A DNA stretch of 64,000 bases from Rostratula benghalensis (Eukaryota; Chordata; Aves; Charadriiformes; Rostratulidae), in the NCBI GenBank assembly GCA_013399305.1, contig VXAI01000013.1, forward strand, positions 2,140,510 through 2,204,509, written 5' to 3'. Shown piece after piece: positions 1 through 14,100 of the stretch (position 1 is its first letter; every line of letters begins with the position of its first letter). The translations under genes were made by a program, and so were the position numbers. Under the pieces are notes generated by a model. It was given only the letters and a program-made list of their open reading frames with translations, did not search any database and had not been told where the DNA came from.

Positions 1-267
1 NNNNNNNNNNNNNNNNNNNNNNNNNNNNNNNNNNNNNNNNNNNNNNNNNNNNNNNNNNNNNNNNNNNNNNNNNNNNNNNNNNNNNNNNNNNNNNNNNNNN
101 NNNNNNNNNNNNNNNNNNNNNNNNNNNNNNNNNNNNNNNNNNNNNNNNNNNNNNNNNNNNNNNNNNNNNNNNNNNNNNNNNNNNNNNNNNNNNNNNNNNN
201 NNNNNNNNNNNNNNNNNNNNNNNNNNNNNNNNNNNNNNNNNNNNNNNNNNNNNNNNNNNNNNNNNNN
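1..267. other. Assembly gap (run of N)
   Basis: Every base is N. The gap ends exactly at the start of a pentanucleotide microsatellite, which suggests the assembly broke inside a longer repeat array. The true length of the missing sequence cannot be known from this window. Confidence 0.99.
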
Positions 268-360
268 TCTTCTCTTCTCTTCTCTTCTCTTCTCTTCTCT
301 TCTCTTCTCTTCTCTTCTCTTCTCTTCTCTTCTCTTCTCTTCTCTTCTCTTCTCTTCTTT
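268..360. repeat. (TTCTC)n pentanucleotide microsatellite
   Basis: About 18 near-perfect copies of a 5-base pyrimidine unit (TTCTC; GAGAA on the other strand) run from the gap edge to about position 357 and then dissolve into T-rich sequence. The left end is cut by the gap, so the array is longer than shown. Pure polypyrimidine/polypurine strands of this type can form triplex structures and often collapse in assemblies. Confidence 0.97.
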
Positions 361-3300
361 TTCTATATATTTTTGATAACAATCTGTTCAGGATGAAACA
401 TTGTAACAGTCTACGAAAGCAAACAGGAGCCTTTTGGCTGATTTTCATGAGCTGTATTGTGGTTTGCTGGAGATGGTAGGGGTTTTTTCTTAAAGTGAGT
501 ACTTGAGGGTTTGAGGTTTTCAGCAGCCCACTAACATTGCTTATTAGAGCTCTGCTTTCAAAATATAAAGCATTCTTTTCAGATCAGCCTGTTGAGTTTG
601 GTTTTGCCAGCATTTCTGGTATTTTTTCTGCAATGCAACATCTTTTGAAGGAGGAAAAAAAAAGTCAATAGAGATCTATTCAGCTGAATACTTAGCCAAA
701 AAGAAGTTTACTCTGTGTTGTTATTTAGCTACTCTGCAGGGAATATTACAGTATATCGTTTCCTTAGGCTTTGATCTTTCAAAGATTTTTATAGACTGTT
801 GATGTTATGCCACAATATTCTGCAGATATTCAGCTAAGGTTTAGGAGGAAATTTTATGAAAGAAATTATATTTCTATGATTTGTGTTCTAACTAAATATA
901 TTCAATTTTCATATTGCTGAAGATCTTTAAAAATTCTTTTAAAATTTGTCCTTAAGATAATTTGAATATAACCTAGTAGAAAGAGCAGTGAGGTCTCAAA
1001 AATTATAACATTGAAACTGTATCTGAAATAATAATTTTCACGAATAATGAATTTGTCAAGGTTCTTCCCATTGTGATTTTGAATTGATCACAAACAGCAT
1101 GTTCCTCAGATGTCTCGTATATATTTCTCATACAATATTTATTAGATAGTTTCAAAGAATAATTCTTAGGCTTTAAATTGTGACAAAGTGCCTTTTTTGA
1201 AAAAAAATATGTTATTTTTATCTGAAGAGGTGTTTAGATATTTTTCACAGCACATAGTATGAGTATGCTCTTCTGTCCCCCATTAGCAGAGAAGGTTTTA
1301 CACTGGGAGACCATATTCTGTTTCTTCCCTACATCTTAAATAGCAATCAACAATAAATTAATATTGGAAGGAGTCACAGTTTTTCTGTGTTATCAAGCTG
1401 CTGTTTACTCAGTAGGTGGTGTCTTCCCATGGTCTATTATTATTAACTTCATTGCTGTTAGCAGGTGTTTTCCTTCTGCCACAGAGAAAGGTGGTTTGTT
1501 GCTTTCCTTATGCATAATTTTGTTTTAGGGGAAATCCTCCTCTAACCTAGAAAAGACAACCCTTCATTTGCATTATGAGAATGTACACACACTCAGTTTG
1601 CGATCTTATGGAACTTTAGTGAACTGCTCTCGCATTCATGTCCTCCAGGGCTATTGCTGATATTGCAGCACCTGTGGATCTTAGGAAATATGTTTTTTTG
1701 GGGAAAAGAAACCCTTTACCCAAGTGAAGAGCATTGGAGAAAGCCCTTGGATGAATCACAATTCTTTCTGCTAAGGAGCTCTCTGAAGGAATAAATAAAC
1801 CAGGTCATGGTTAACCACCAAAATTCTGAACTGCTCTGCATGCTCTTGCAAATCCCTCACATTGTTTCCACTTCGATAAATATTATGGTAGATAAGTGCC
1901 TCTTTTTCCCTGAATTACACCAAACAAATGCAGCTCTTAATAAGTGAACAGGACTTATTTTTATTTTATACCCTCCCTGTTTAGGATGTAAACGAAGGAC
2001 AGGAAGTTATGAGAAAAGGCATGTTATTATTGGATCTGGTACATCATAGGAGACAAAGGGAAATAAATAAAAATTATTCTAAGCTGAAAAGGTATTATAT
2101 AAATATAACATTATTCACAAAGTAATTATTATTAACTTAAAATATAAGAGAAATTTTAAAATTCTTCCAGAATTCATAATTTGGCTAACTCTATTATGAA
2201 GTCAGCAGACAATTTTTGCTATAATTTCTGACTGAAGTCCTGCCACAGGAGGCTCAAATATATTCAAAGAGGTTTTGTGTATACATTTTCTGTTTTTATC
2301 TCTAGTACTTGTACATGCTTTTTCTTTCTTCACATTGTTCATGAAAAAAATAGTAAACCAACAACGAAATAAATTATGCTACATTTTCAACTAGATTGAT
2401 AGTAAATTTTATTGTAAAATTATGTCCCTATTCAATCCAATTCTATTCTATATAGACAAGTGTTTAGAAGTAGTGATATATGTTTGCTCTACCCAATGGC
2501 AGCTCTCAGTAACCTGCTTTTGCTAGGGAACCTGATGTGATTACTGTTTTCATTGTTTTCCAGACAACTCTTCAGTGATTTTTTTTTTTTAGAATTAAAG
2601 AGCACCTACAGGAGTAAGAGTGAACTGTTAAGGTCAGGCAGAAGTCATATGCACTATTTGAATTCAAGTGCCCTTTAGAGGACTGCATGTTCATGTTGAC
2701 CTTCCATGTAAGGATAAGACAATTTTTACACACTGTTGCTTGGTTTAATCTAAATCTCAAAATAGCTGGTGTAAAGGAGTAGTCCAATGCCTGCAGAGAG
2801 CTAACCTCTGTAATAATACATGTCAACAAGAAAGCACATGTGTATGCACGCACATACATACAAGCACAAGGGGTCTCAATTTCAGCTCGTCTGGGATATT
2901 TTCATACTCTGTAATAAAAGTTACAGTTTCAAAGGACTTCTGTGCTTTTTTTTGTTCTAACGGCAGATGGTTTGAGTGGAGCAGTCTATAAATGAATTGG
3001 TGGTGACCAACACAGGGCACCATTTATTTGCTTTCTGTTTATAAACCTTAATGTTTGTTTTCCATGCATTCTGCTTCATGAAGATGATCACTAAGTACAA
3101 GAGTTCCTTTAAATCAGCAGTGACTGTGGTTTGGCTCTTCTTAACAATGTAAATTTATAGCTTGGTTGAAGACATTCCAGACTCCACTGTCTAGTTCTTT
3201 TCTCTCTTTCTGTTTTGTGCGTGTGTGTATATCTTTATAGAGCTGGTGTTGATTTTGAATATCTGGCTTCAAAAGCAGAACACAGTAAAAGAAAACAAAG

Positions 3301-6300
3301 AAGAAAAATCAAGGTTTATGTGGCTTCTTAAAAATCAGCATACTTAAAATGAGCAAAAAGCCAAGTCATAGTATGAAAGAAGATGCTGCAATCATTCTAT
3401 TTGAGGCTCACCTTCTGGTCTCTTTATTATAGACTTCAACAACTATGTCTACAAAATGATAAAGGCAGAAAAGCATAGCATTCATTTAGCCCATCAAATT
3501 TCAATTCCAGCTTAATTTGCTGACAGCACACTCTGACCTCTAAACCACCCTTCCTCTGCCTCTCCGGAATCACCTTTAAATCATTGTTGTCACAGCAATG
3601 GGTGACCTAGCAGTTAGCTCTGTGTACATGCTCTGGCTGTACATATTCTAGCATAATTCTCAACAGCACGAAGAGATGCTGCAATTTTGTAGTTGGTGTT
3701 TATAACTTTGATGATGAAGAGGAGACAATGCGAATTCTGATGGAAAACAACCTAACCCCTGTCTAGGAAGACAGTGACTCAGAGATGTTAAGTGAAAGAG
3801 TCAATAGTGTTTGTGAAGATTAAGATGTCACTTTTCCCACTGCTGCTTTTTGTAGGAAATAAACCCACATTTTTTAATGAGCATCACAGAGGAAGGCAAA
3901 AAAACCTCAGGCTCTGAGAACGGGGTCATTATTACCTATATCATCGTCTGGCTTGTAGCTGCTTCAAGGAATATATCTGGTTTTCAGGGTGTTTGCGTGC
4001 TATGTGACTGCCTTGGGAAAAGTGCTCAAGATAGCACCTCTGAGTTTCTCCAAAGCCAGCTGAGATGTCATCAGACCATTTATGCCAGCAAACTAGAGGA
4101 TTCCAGTTTTGAGAGGGCTTTCAACCTATCCCAGTCTCACTGAATGTGAAACCTTTTTCTTTCTATGCTGCACATGCTCTGCTTCTCCAGAGACAGACAC
4201 AAGCAGAAGCAAATTGAGCCCATTTTGTCATTTATATGGGTGGTGATCTTTCTACTTGAAATTCTTAATTAAAAGTGGAGGAAAAATATTTTTATTTTGG
4301 ACTACTCCCTTTCTGTGAAAGAAGAAATGGGTGGTTATTTCATGGATTGCTGTAGCCCACAGAAGTTTTCATCAAGTTTAGAACTGAAATACCTGCTGCA
4401 GCTCTGAGTGTTTTCTAGGATGAGTTCAGACCAGACTGATGGCTTCATATAGTTAAAAAGCAGTTAGCTAGTGTGCTCATCCAGTAGTAAAAGCATGAGC
4501 TTGTGTTAGTCTTTAGCTGTTGGGGCTCTAGTCTCATCTGTCATTTTTTTGCAAATGGTTCCTGCACCAAAAGAACCAGTGATACTGGGCAGCAAAGTAT
4601 TGTAACCACAGTTGTCTAATTTGAATACCTCTGCAAACATACAGACATGCACGTAGGTAAACATACAGTAATGAGAGTATCAGCTGACTTACAGTCACTG
4701 TTTACATGTACACTCAGCCTCTGGCAAATGCAAGGTAGCACAAGTGAGGTTGGCTCATTTCTTTCAGTACTTTAAATGACATTGCAAGGTCTGCCTACTC
4801 TTCTGAGCAGAAAACTTTGTGAGTGCCATCTGAAAGCTCTAGAGTACACCTCGTTCTACTGTTGGTACTCAAATACCAAGTTTTGGGTGTTTAGCATTTT
4901 ATAGCATCCCCGGTGCTGAATCGAATACTTCAGCTGTTTATATCGTGTGTGGTCAATTAATTTTAAAAAGGAACCATGACATTCAGGACACTACAACATC
5001 TGCTTAACCTACGGTGAAGAGAGCATTTTAATCCTCTAGCCACAGAGGTGTCTCTAAGCCTGAGGTGCAGGAAAATGCTTTTCTCCACTCAACATTCACA
5101 CACACTTTTTTTTTCCCCTGAGTTAGGAAACAAAGCCAGCCCTCTCTCACCATACTCAGCCAAAGAGCTTCACTCAGACTAGGTCAACATGAGCAACTCG
5201 TGCAGTACAGTGGATCTGGATGGGCAAACAGATGTTGCTGAAGCCCTCACAACTATGCTAAACATGTTTCAGGGGTTTATTTTGGCCTGGCTACTGCCAG
5301 GCCCTGGGCACTGCATGCTCATTAGTGGCAGCAACATGATGGGTATGCTCCTGGGGCTCTGCATACAGTCTAGTTTCAACTGAAATAATTCAGGTTGTGT
5401 ACTTTGAGAGAGTTTCATGATGTGCACAAAAGTATGGTAAGAATGATTGAGAGGTTCATTTCAAGAACACACTCCTGGCCTCAACTACAAGGCTGACAGG
5501 TATCCCAGGGATTAGAGCAGTGGGTTTGATACTCTTATACTGGGGTTTAGGTGAATATTTAAAAAGCCATACCATCCAGAATCCATTTTCTAGCTTGCTA
5601 ATTCATTGGAATTCAGTTCACAGGTGCAGATTTTCCAGTTTCAACCCAGTGCACCAGAATACCTTTTCCCCAAGTGTTTCTATGTAACTGGCATTTGGTT
5701 AACAAATGGGCCTTTGACCCCCACTAATGTATGATTCCCTTTTGATAAAAAAGGACATGCAACTCTGAATTTCTGCTGAGTCCCAAGACTGTCCTTGTCA
5801 ATAGTCATGTCTTGGTTTTATATGAACATAGCTTTTGCATGGAGAACTTTTCTTTTTCATGTTACTTTGGTTTTCATTGCATAAGACTGTGCCAGAGATT
5901 GCTACCTTGCGCACATTCCCTAAGTTAGAACAAAATTACTGTTTACAGTTGCAGAGAGTATTTCATAAAACAGCCAGTGTAATTGTGAACACTAACTTTT
6001 CTGTCCCTGGTGGGGTTCAGAGAGACTGTGTTTGTGAACTGTGTTGCAAGCAGTGAAGAACCTCTGCAAAGATGCCCATGCTAAACTATCTCCTGCTTTC
6101 ATAGCGGAACCTTTTTTCGCTCACACAAGGATGAGTGGCAGCTCAAAGGCACTTCAGCAGTTATTGTATTGGTGCTTTACCTCCTAAAAGGATGGATTGT
6201 AAATTACAGTCCCCTACAAATTAAAACACTCATGCTTTGGCCTCTTTTTCTTCTTCTTTCTTTCTCCCAAGCCTTTAAGGGGTCTCTTGCTGGAGCAGAT

Positions 6301-8764
6301 GGACAGGACTGAAGTCTGAAAAAGCTCTTGGCTGGATAGAAGCATGAAAAAAACATTAGTCACCAGATTCACCTGTACCATTACCTACAAGAAAAGCTAG
6401 ACAGACCAAAAAGGCAGAAATGTAACCTGGAAGTACTTTACATAAATCTGTGGAGATTTGTTTGTTGGGTTGGTTTTTTTTTCCCCCTCCCTTAAAAGGT
6501 TGTCACTTTCAAGCATCTCCAAACATAGGTTTTCCATAAAGAAAATGCAACAATATTTTTTTCCCAACATTTTGCAGCACCAGTTTTACCAGTTCTGCAA
6601 TTCTCATTTACTTGAAAAGTCAGACACATTTTTAGTCCACCAGCCATTTATTTTCATTTATTTTTTCTGACTTTTTTTTAGGTAGGGCATGTACAAAGAA
6701 TAGCAGTTTTAGCGAAATGAAGTATTTAACAGCACAGTATCTACACATTGGGTTTATTTTAAGTTTGCAATTTATTTTCCACTGTAGTGATAAACTAGTA
6801 TTACATTAAAGTTGATCACATTAAGTGTGAAAACATTTATGTACCAGCATTTATGATTCTACTTGAGAAGATTTCTTCCGTATTTATTGTTGTGGAACTT
6901 TGTCAGGAAACTGGCAGCAAGGCCTATCCCTGTAAATGCATGGTCACATGCATAAAGATTGAAATGCTCTGATCTGGTGGTGAATTAATATATATAATAT
7001 TTCAACTGAAACATTTAATTATCTGAGATGCTGGTCTTGGTTTCCTAGAGGGCTGGTTTGATTGGAGTTCTTCACTTATATGTACATGGGAGTTGCATGT
7101 ATGCATATGTAACTAAGGGAGGAGTTCTTGGCAATTTAGCACTCATCATGCTGTTTTACAGAATAACACTAGATATGCTAGACATAAGCATATGTTAAAA
7201 AATGTCAGTATGGAGTCCAAAGTGAAAATATGCACCTCTTAATTTCTTGACAAATCTTTGAACGGTATAGAAAAGAAAGTCAAGCTCCAACTATGATCCT
7301 GATATCCTGTCACTAAGAACATGTTAATTTATGGAAAGGGTGAAAAATGCACTCTTTGTGGACTACTGTGGCAGCACAACACATGGAGGAATATGTTCAA
7401 AGCTTGCCAATAGATCAGCTAGGAAAAGTACGGGTCTCAGCTTCAATCCTGAGGCCTGTCTGCTGCAAAGGAGAGGAATTATATGATATTCAGTCTAAAA
7501 TCTTTGCAGTTTATTTTTCCCAGGTTATTTGTTGAGATCCATCATTTGTCATGCAGAGAAAATGTAAATAATTTTTTTCCTAGTGCTGGGTCTGTTCTGC
7601 CCCCTCCTTTTCCCTGGCACGATTGAGGCTGTGCACAGACTGTCTGTAATGTTAGTAGTTGGCACACACTCACTGCACTGTGGTGTGATGTCTTCAAAAG
7701 GTGTAAGTCTGTCTGTGCTCAATGAAATTAAGAAGTATTATAAATGGACTCATTATTTTACTCACCATATAATTAACACATGAAGTCTGTGATAAGTTCC
7801 TGTGAAGACTAATATTTTCCCTCCAAGACTTCAATTCTTATTCAGAAAAAAAAATGCATTTAAATGTATCACAATGAGAAATGGAAAAATAGCTGCTGAA
7901 ATGGCAGTGTTACAGGTACTACTTATCTAGGTGTTCCAGGGCACAGTTTGAACAGTCAGGAAGAAATTTTCCCACTATGTATAGCAGTGTTCCAGGAAAC
8001 ACTTTTCATGGATCACATCTTTCCTTGCAGCATTGGGGAATTAGTATTGGGAGGATATTGAGAGAGCATCCAGACACAACATGTGGTGACTGGCAGTTAA
8101 GAAGTTTCCATCAGATGTCCATACAGTATTATAATATAGCTGGCTAGATTCTACTAAAATTCATAAAGTATGAATGCCTTACAAAACAAACATGGAAGAA
8201 CAGGGAGATGGGTTTTCCACCAGGAAGAACTTCAAATACAAATCAGTTATAAACATTTCTGTTCTCTTCCCTCATGTGTTTGGCCAGACACAGCAACATA
8301 TCTTTCTTTCTATCCCTGACAGGTTTCATTGCAATAAGTGCCAATAACAATTATGCTGAGTTTGGCTGAATGTAAGCCGTGACTTTTTTCCCTCAGCTCT
8401 TTAGACTTTAACAACACTATCAGTTCATAACAGACCACCTGTTTGTTTTGTAGTGCCTGCCAAAACACATAAGTGTTAATGAGGAAAAGAGATGCTACTT
8501 AATATGTGTGTATATTTATATAATATGCATAAATGCATACACATTTAATGTACACATTTCTTTCCACTGAGGCAGATAGTAGATAAACATCTTGATTGCA
8601 AGGTGAGGGGTTTGTTGTTTTTTTTTTTCCCTTAAGTCACCTTGCTGTGTTTATTTAGCATCAGGGTGCAGTGTGAAGCGGGAGAAGTGTTATAAACCCT
8701 TTTGCAAAGGACTTCAGTCCTGACTTCAGACTCACAGTAGACACTAGACATCATTGAGTGATCC
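361..8764. other. Non-coding AT-rich stretch, no gene seen
   Basis: About 8.4 kb without a supportable gene. Open frames reach only about 95 codons and have no recognisable domain or splice-paired continuation. Small items seen are a pyrimidine then GT tract near 3195-3233, a C/T tract near 6243-6269, a run of nine T at 6474-6482, and a 7-bp stem-loop at 6936-6953 (ATGCATG, loop GTCA, CATGCAT). Nothing resembles a promoter or an RNA gene. Confidence 0.7.
6936..6953. repeat. Short perfect stem-loop
   Basis: ATGCATG is followed by the 4-base loop GTCA and then CATGCAT, a perfect 7-bp inverted repeat. It is short enough to occur by chance in 64 kb and carries no further signal. Confidence 0.5.
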
Positions 8765-8815
8765 ACAGATGGTATATCCTGAAGTCAGTGGAGTTGTATT
8801 ATTTACAGCAGCTGT
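8765..8815. repeat. Possible relic of an ancient amniote palindromic repeat
   Basis: The stretch contains 'cctgaagtcagtggagttg' followed by 'tatttacagcagctg'. From memory this resembles the core of an old repeat common in turtle, crocodile and bird DNA ('gaagtcaatggagttacac ... tttacaccagctg'). The match is partial and the family name is not certain. It is too diverged to place ends or orientation. Confidence 0.35.
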
Positions 8816-10910
8816 GTTATTTTTGCCATGTACACAACAAGCAAACAAGCATGGACACAGCTTTTTCATTAAAAACAAAAAAGTAGAGAACTGGTTCCTT
8901 TTCTCTCAAAATGTTGCAAACAGTACTAAAATTTTCAGTCTTTCCAAATACCAGAAGATGGGGTGCACTGAGTGAGCCACATCTCTTTCAACCATAAAAT
9001 AGTACTCTTTTGTCTAGCTTTGGCACATTGCCTCACTCCTGCTGAAGATCTAGACATATATGCATTTCATACTTAAAAGGCAGACAAAAAGAATGAAGAT
9101 CAAAATTTCCAGGACCTTTTTCCCAACACAAGGTACCAAGTGCTGGATTTTCAGAGGTTCTGAGCAACTCCATCCTCCCATCTGAATTCCTGATGGAATC
9201 TAAAATTAAGAACACTGTTGTTTGGAAAAAGTAAATGGAAAACAGAGGAAAATAATAGGAAAAATAATAGAACAGAGCATAATAGAAAAGAGGACATAAT
9301 TTATTTTGTAACATTAGTTAAAACTGACCAACACAACCCAGCTCACTTCTTACATTTAAAGTACAGTCTTCAGCTGTTTAAAAGTATCTTTCTAGAGATT
9401 AACAGTAAACACTAAGATTGTAAATCTTGGAAATTATTGTCAGTTTTGAAATTCATGTGCAAATTGAGTGTCAAAGGGCATCTGTAATTCTCAGACAACA
9501 CTGAGAATCAAATTTGAATTCCTACAGCTGTCTCTTCTGCAATAGAATCCCACAGAGTGTATTATGGAAAATCTCTGTGATTGAATCGAAATATTTTAAT
9601 TAGATTTGGAAGAAACAACTGAGACACTTGAATGGAAAGTGCCAAAATTCTGGAAAGACTGAGTGTCCTTGTCCAGGTCATCAGAGAGCAGGAAGAGAAC
9701 ATCTGATCATCATTGCATCTGATAGTTATTCTAGTTTGTTCAATAAATTCTGTCATAGAGGAGAAACTGGATTTTACTTTTTTAACTCAAGACTTTGATC
9801 CCATGTGTACTGAAGCTTCCCTCTATGTATTACCCGTATGCAGAAATTTAAAATTTTATTGTAGGCAGAGCTATGTATACCCTTGAGCTTTTAGTATTTA
9901 CCAATTTCATGCATTAAGCACATGTATACCTTTAAAACACATGGAGTAAGTATAGTTTAAAAGAAGGTGAGACATCAGGCCTTTCAGAAATTTTTTTTCT
10001 TTTATTGCTTCCTATTCTGCACCCTTTTAAAGAATTACATGCACATGTAAAATAAGATGGAATATAAACAAAATTTTAACATTTTTTGAAGTTATTTTGG
10101 TCCAGAACAGAGTCCAAACAGAATTATTAAGGAGTAGTTTTTCTGCAGCAGCTATTTCTGAATAACTCCATATTAGACTGAATCTAAAAATAAGTTTGCA
10201 GAAAATCCTAGAGGTACCCAAAATAACTCACATAAGTATCTAAAACAATACAGATAAGGCCAGAGGCAAATAATGCAGGATGTTTATCCTGCAGAGAATA
10301 GTAGGACTACCGTATTTCCATTCTATACTGCAGAATGTAGTGCAGACACATTCCCATGACAGCCTTTGACTGATTTTTATTGTATGTCAGTGTCTCATCT
10401 TTAGAAACAGGACTATTGTGATGATAAGGTTGATTAGTGAGTGAGAGGTGCTCAGATGGTATCATGATGAGGTAATAGAACATGGATTATGCCTATGTGG
10501 ATGCATTCATTCATGCAAAAGTAGGAATTGGGAATGATTTCATCTACATTAGACTAGGCAGCCAGAGAATTAGCACAAGGTATTTTTAAGAAGCTTCATT
10601 CTGACACAGGTCAGTAAGAAAATAGAATCAAAATCTACTGCTAATCATGGTAGAAAAAGTAAAGTACTACTGGCAGAAATTCTTAAAAATTGTTGTGGTT
10701 GATTCTACAAAAGTGAGGCAAATTACTAAAATATGGAAATTAGATTACCCTAGAAAATGTCTTTCAGGAGACATGCTTTACCTTTGGAACTGTATATAAT
10801 GACTATTACAGAAAATGCCTGAATTTATGTAGAGTGTAAGTGCCTCGGAAAACATCATTACAAAAGTGAGATGTTTTGAAGAAATATTTGTTTAGACCCC
10901 TAACTTATAC
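8816..10910. other. Non-coding stretch, purine-rich patch inside
   Basis: No gene seen. The most distinctive item is a purine-rich patch at about 9226-9298, where 'aataatag' recurs three times among GGAAAA-type words. The remaining sequence is unique and AT-rich, with open frames of at most about 93 codons that have no coding look. Confidence 0.65.
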
Positions 10911-11150
10911 TCACAGAATCACAGATTCATCATGGTTGGAGAGGACCTCTGAGATCGAGTCCAACCATACACACACAAACCTCCCCCTACATCTCGACCA
11001 CTAGAGCATGACACTAGAGCATGCCCTGAAGTGCCACATGTACACATTTCTTACATACCTCCAGGGATGGTGATTCAATCACCTCCCTGGGCAGGCTGTT
11101 CCAGTGCCTGTCTACTCTTTCAGTAAAGAATGATTTTGGTTGGAACACAG
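10911..11150 (-). mobile_element. CR1 LINE 3' fragment, minus strand
   Basis: On the plus strand this starts with the inverted CR1 tail ('tcacagaatcacagattcat', then GGTTGGAGAGGACCTCTGAGATCGAGTCCAACC). It continues into 'cctccagggatggtgattca', 'cacctccctgggcaggctg' and 'ctctttcagtaaagaatga', all typical of bird CR1 3' ends read backwards. It is a 5'-truncated copy with no coding part left. A 12-base word (cactagagcatg) is duplicated in tandem at 10999-11010 and 11012-11023, which is a slippage event inside this copy. The right boundary is approximate. Confidence 0.92.
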
Positions 11151-14100
11151 GGTGAATGTCACAGGATACAAATGCTGATGTTACTCCTTTCTGGAAAGAA
11201 GTAATGGTCTACAATTTTTAAAACAGCTTTTATAATTGCCCTGAGTCTCTAAAATACATCCTCAGCTATTCGGAAAGTGCTTTTAGACATTTGAGATCCA
11301 CTGGCATGCTAGCTCCCATGCCAATTTACTAAGTACATACAGCAGTTCTCAAAAGATTGTTAACACATCCACGTGCAGAAAATCAACATGATGGGTCTTT
11401 TATGACAATTAGAGATGTTTCCTGGAAGTTACTGGTTACTGGTGGTGCAAGTCTTGCCTTTGTCTTGTATATGAAAGTACCTGGTAACACAACCTGTGTA
11501 AGGTCTCATTTGCATTTATAGTCTCAGTCTGACTTCTGGAAAGTTACTGATCAATCTCCAAGTGGTGTCTGTACCACAATTTTTTCCCATCTAGGAGCAA
11601 TGTATTTTTGGTATTCAGGTCCATAGTTTAATTAGAATTTGGTTGACAGATATCTGTAAACTATAGCTGACTGAAATGTCTAAAATGTAAATATCCCTAA
11701 AAATATCAAGTAAAAATTGTTAGTGAATTTTCTATAGGAATAATTATTAGGAAAGGAACAAAAAAGATAAAGACTTGGAAAGTAATAGCTCACCACATCC
11801 TGTTTAAAACTCTGAATATTTGTTTTAGCTTTCTGAAGATACATATAGATATATTCATTTTTCTCAGAAACTCAAGAGATTTCAAATTTTCACATAGTAC
11901 ACAGTCTATGTGTTACAGTAATACCGTTAACAGCACCTGAGGTATCTCACTAGCAATTTATTGGACTAATTCCAAGACCATTAATTAATATTCACAAGGA
12001 GAGGACAAGGGGCAACAGGTATGAATCAGGCAGCCACAGACCCAAAGACCTGGCTGGCAATGATGTGGCAGATGTTCACACCCAGAGAGTGAGACAGACA
12101 AAAAGAAAAAGAGAATAGGAAGAAAAAATTGGCCTTTCTGAAGCAAGAGCACAGAAACATTCACTTTTACTCTTCTGTTGATTAAAATGAGGGGTCAATA
12201 AAGTTAGCTAATCAACAGACTTTACTTATCAAAAATTATGCAAACAATGGGGCAAATTATATTAAAATAACTACTGGAACCATTTGATTGTTTAAGAAAA
12301 AAACAAAGTAAACAAAGCTTAGTTCCTCTTCCCATAGGTTTTTAATGTATTTTGATGAAAGAAAACACTGTATGAGCTAAATTTTACAGATATATTTGCT
12401 TATTATTTATTTGTAGGTAAGGTGGGGGAATTAATAAGGTGGATAAAAATGCTGTTCAAATACTCTGACATTAAAACAGATTCTGCCCCAAGTTTGGTAA
12501 CACCAGCTATTGTGATGAAGAGTACTACCCCAGAGACACTTAACTTTCAAGCTGACTCTTCTTTCTAATGGACAAAGCCCAATCCAACCACTAGAAATAG
12601 TGAGATTGTACATTACAGGGGAATGAAATTTGTATCAAAATGCTTTTGGAGGGGTTTCTGAAAATACATTTATTCTATATTTTCTTTTCTTTTGATACAA
12701 GTATTGTCTTTTATCCTCAGTCAGGTTTTTTCACAGCCGCATACTTTCAAGGCAGCTTAAAGACCAGGACACAGAAGTTGCTAGGACCCCTACCTGTTAA
12801 TGGTTCATGCTAATGCACAACACCTCCTAGGCACAATGGTAAATTTTGCACAGGCGAAAACCATTCACAACAGTTTGGAAGGCAACCAAGATTAGACATT
12901 TCCACCATAAAGTGTGTTTTTGCCACTCGCTGCAGGTCTAAAGAACATATTCTATTCCATACTATTTACTAATCCAGAAATAAAGTTTTAAGTTCCATAA
13001 GTGTTAAAGGATTATGTTTTCTTTTTTCATCAATCATCAAGAAAGCATCTAAACATTTACTGACTCAAGCCTCATGTTTGGTAGAATGATGGTTGACTGC
13101 TGGACACACAGTGTATAATTCCCAGCTAATGTCTGCAGCAGGGAGATGGGACAAGAGTGATTCCCACACAAATCTCTTCAGACTTCATAACTTTGTGCTG
13201 TTGCTCCTTGCAGATTTGTTGTGCAAGGTGTTACTACATTTTACTGATGCATTCCTGAGGCTTAGTAGGCACCAAGGTCAAAATCAAACAGGAAGCCTGT
13301 GGCAGAGAAAGGTGTCCTGTTCTCTTAAGTTCTAGTCCAACAGTTTGGCTGTCCCTCCTTTCAACTCATCTACTAAAAGCATGCTAGTCTTCTTCCTTGA
13401 TGCAGATTGACAAGGAGAGAATTAGCTGAGGTATGTTAAAGCGCCATTTTTGCTTGTAAATGTTTTCCAGAAATGTGTATATCAGTCCTATATATGATTA
13501 AAATATATCAAAAATAAATCCTCTATGTGCAAATGATGTTTAGTTTCCTGCCAGTCCATCTGTGGTCTACACATGGAGACAAGAGTGCTAAACAGAACAG
13601 ATGTCATTGGAAATATAAGTCTCTAAACATACATCTATTATGTAGGCTTTCATTAGAAGGCTGAGTTTAAAATCTGTGTCTTTCTAGTATCACTACGTTG
13701 TATGTTTCAGTCTGGATCATGATGTCCTCAGTTGTCCTTGTTCATAGCAAGGTCTTTACAAGCTTCCTCTGCCTGCTTAGTGGAGTAAAGTTATCCAAGA
13801 AATCTTACATACATCTTTTAACCTTGGCCTCTGAGGACAAAAATTTTTAGATCTTTTACATCTAAGCCTACACTGGGCACCGACAAGGGCAACACATCCT
13901 TGCTCTTCATCTCTTGGCAGCAATCATTAAGGCTATATTTGCAGTAAGGAATAATAAATAAAGGGTTATATACTGCATTTTAGGTGGACTATGGGAAGTA
14001 AACCTGGCACTTTACTTTAGGTATCTACATTAGAGAGTTAACATGCCTAGGTTTCCTTACTGAGTGGAAACCCTGCCTAAGATCTCTGCAGGAATGTCTC

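Noticed and set aside
3705..3740. TGATGATGA followed by CTGA, C/D-box snoRNA-like
   Set aside because: Box spacing is too short, and there is no terminal stem or C'/D' pair.
9218..9299. Purine-rich patch as a microsatellite or coding exon
   Set aside because: Repeated words are irregular and the open frame is low-complexity Asn/Lys/Arg text with no domain.
10405..10421. 17-base word AAACAGGACTATTGTGA also present at 15485-15501
   Set aside because: Flanks are not similar, and one shared 17-mer in 64 kb of AT-rich DNA can occur by chance.
10415..10425. GTGATGA, C-box-like word
   Set aside because: No D box within a plausible distance.
12000..12020. GAGGACAAGGGGCAAC, which recalls internal CR1 text
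   Set aside because: The sequence on both sides does not continue as CR1; the match is too short.
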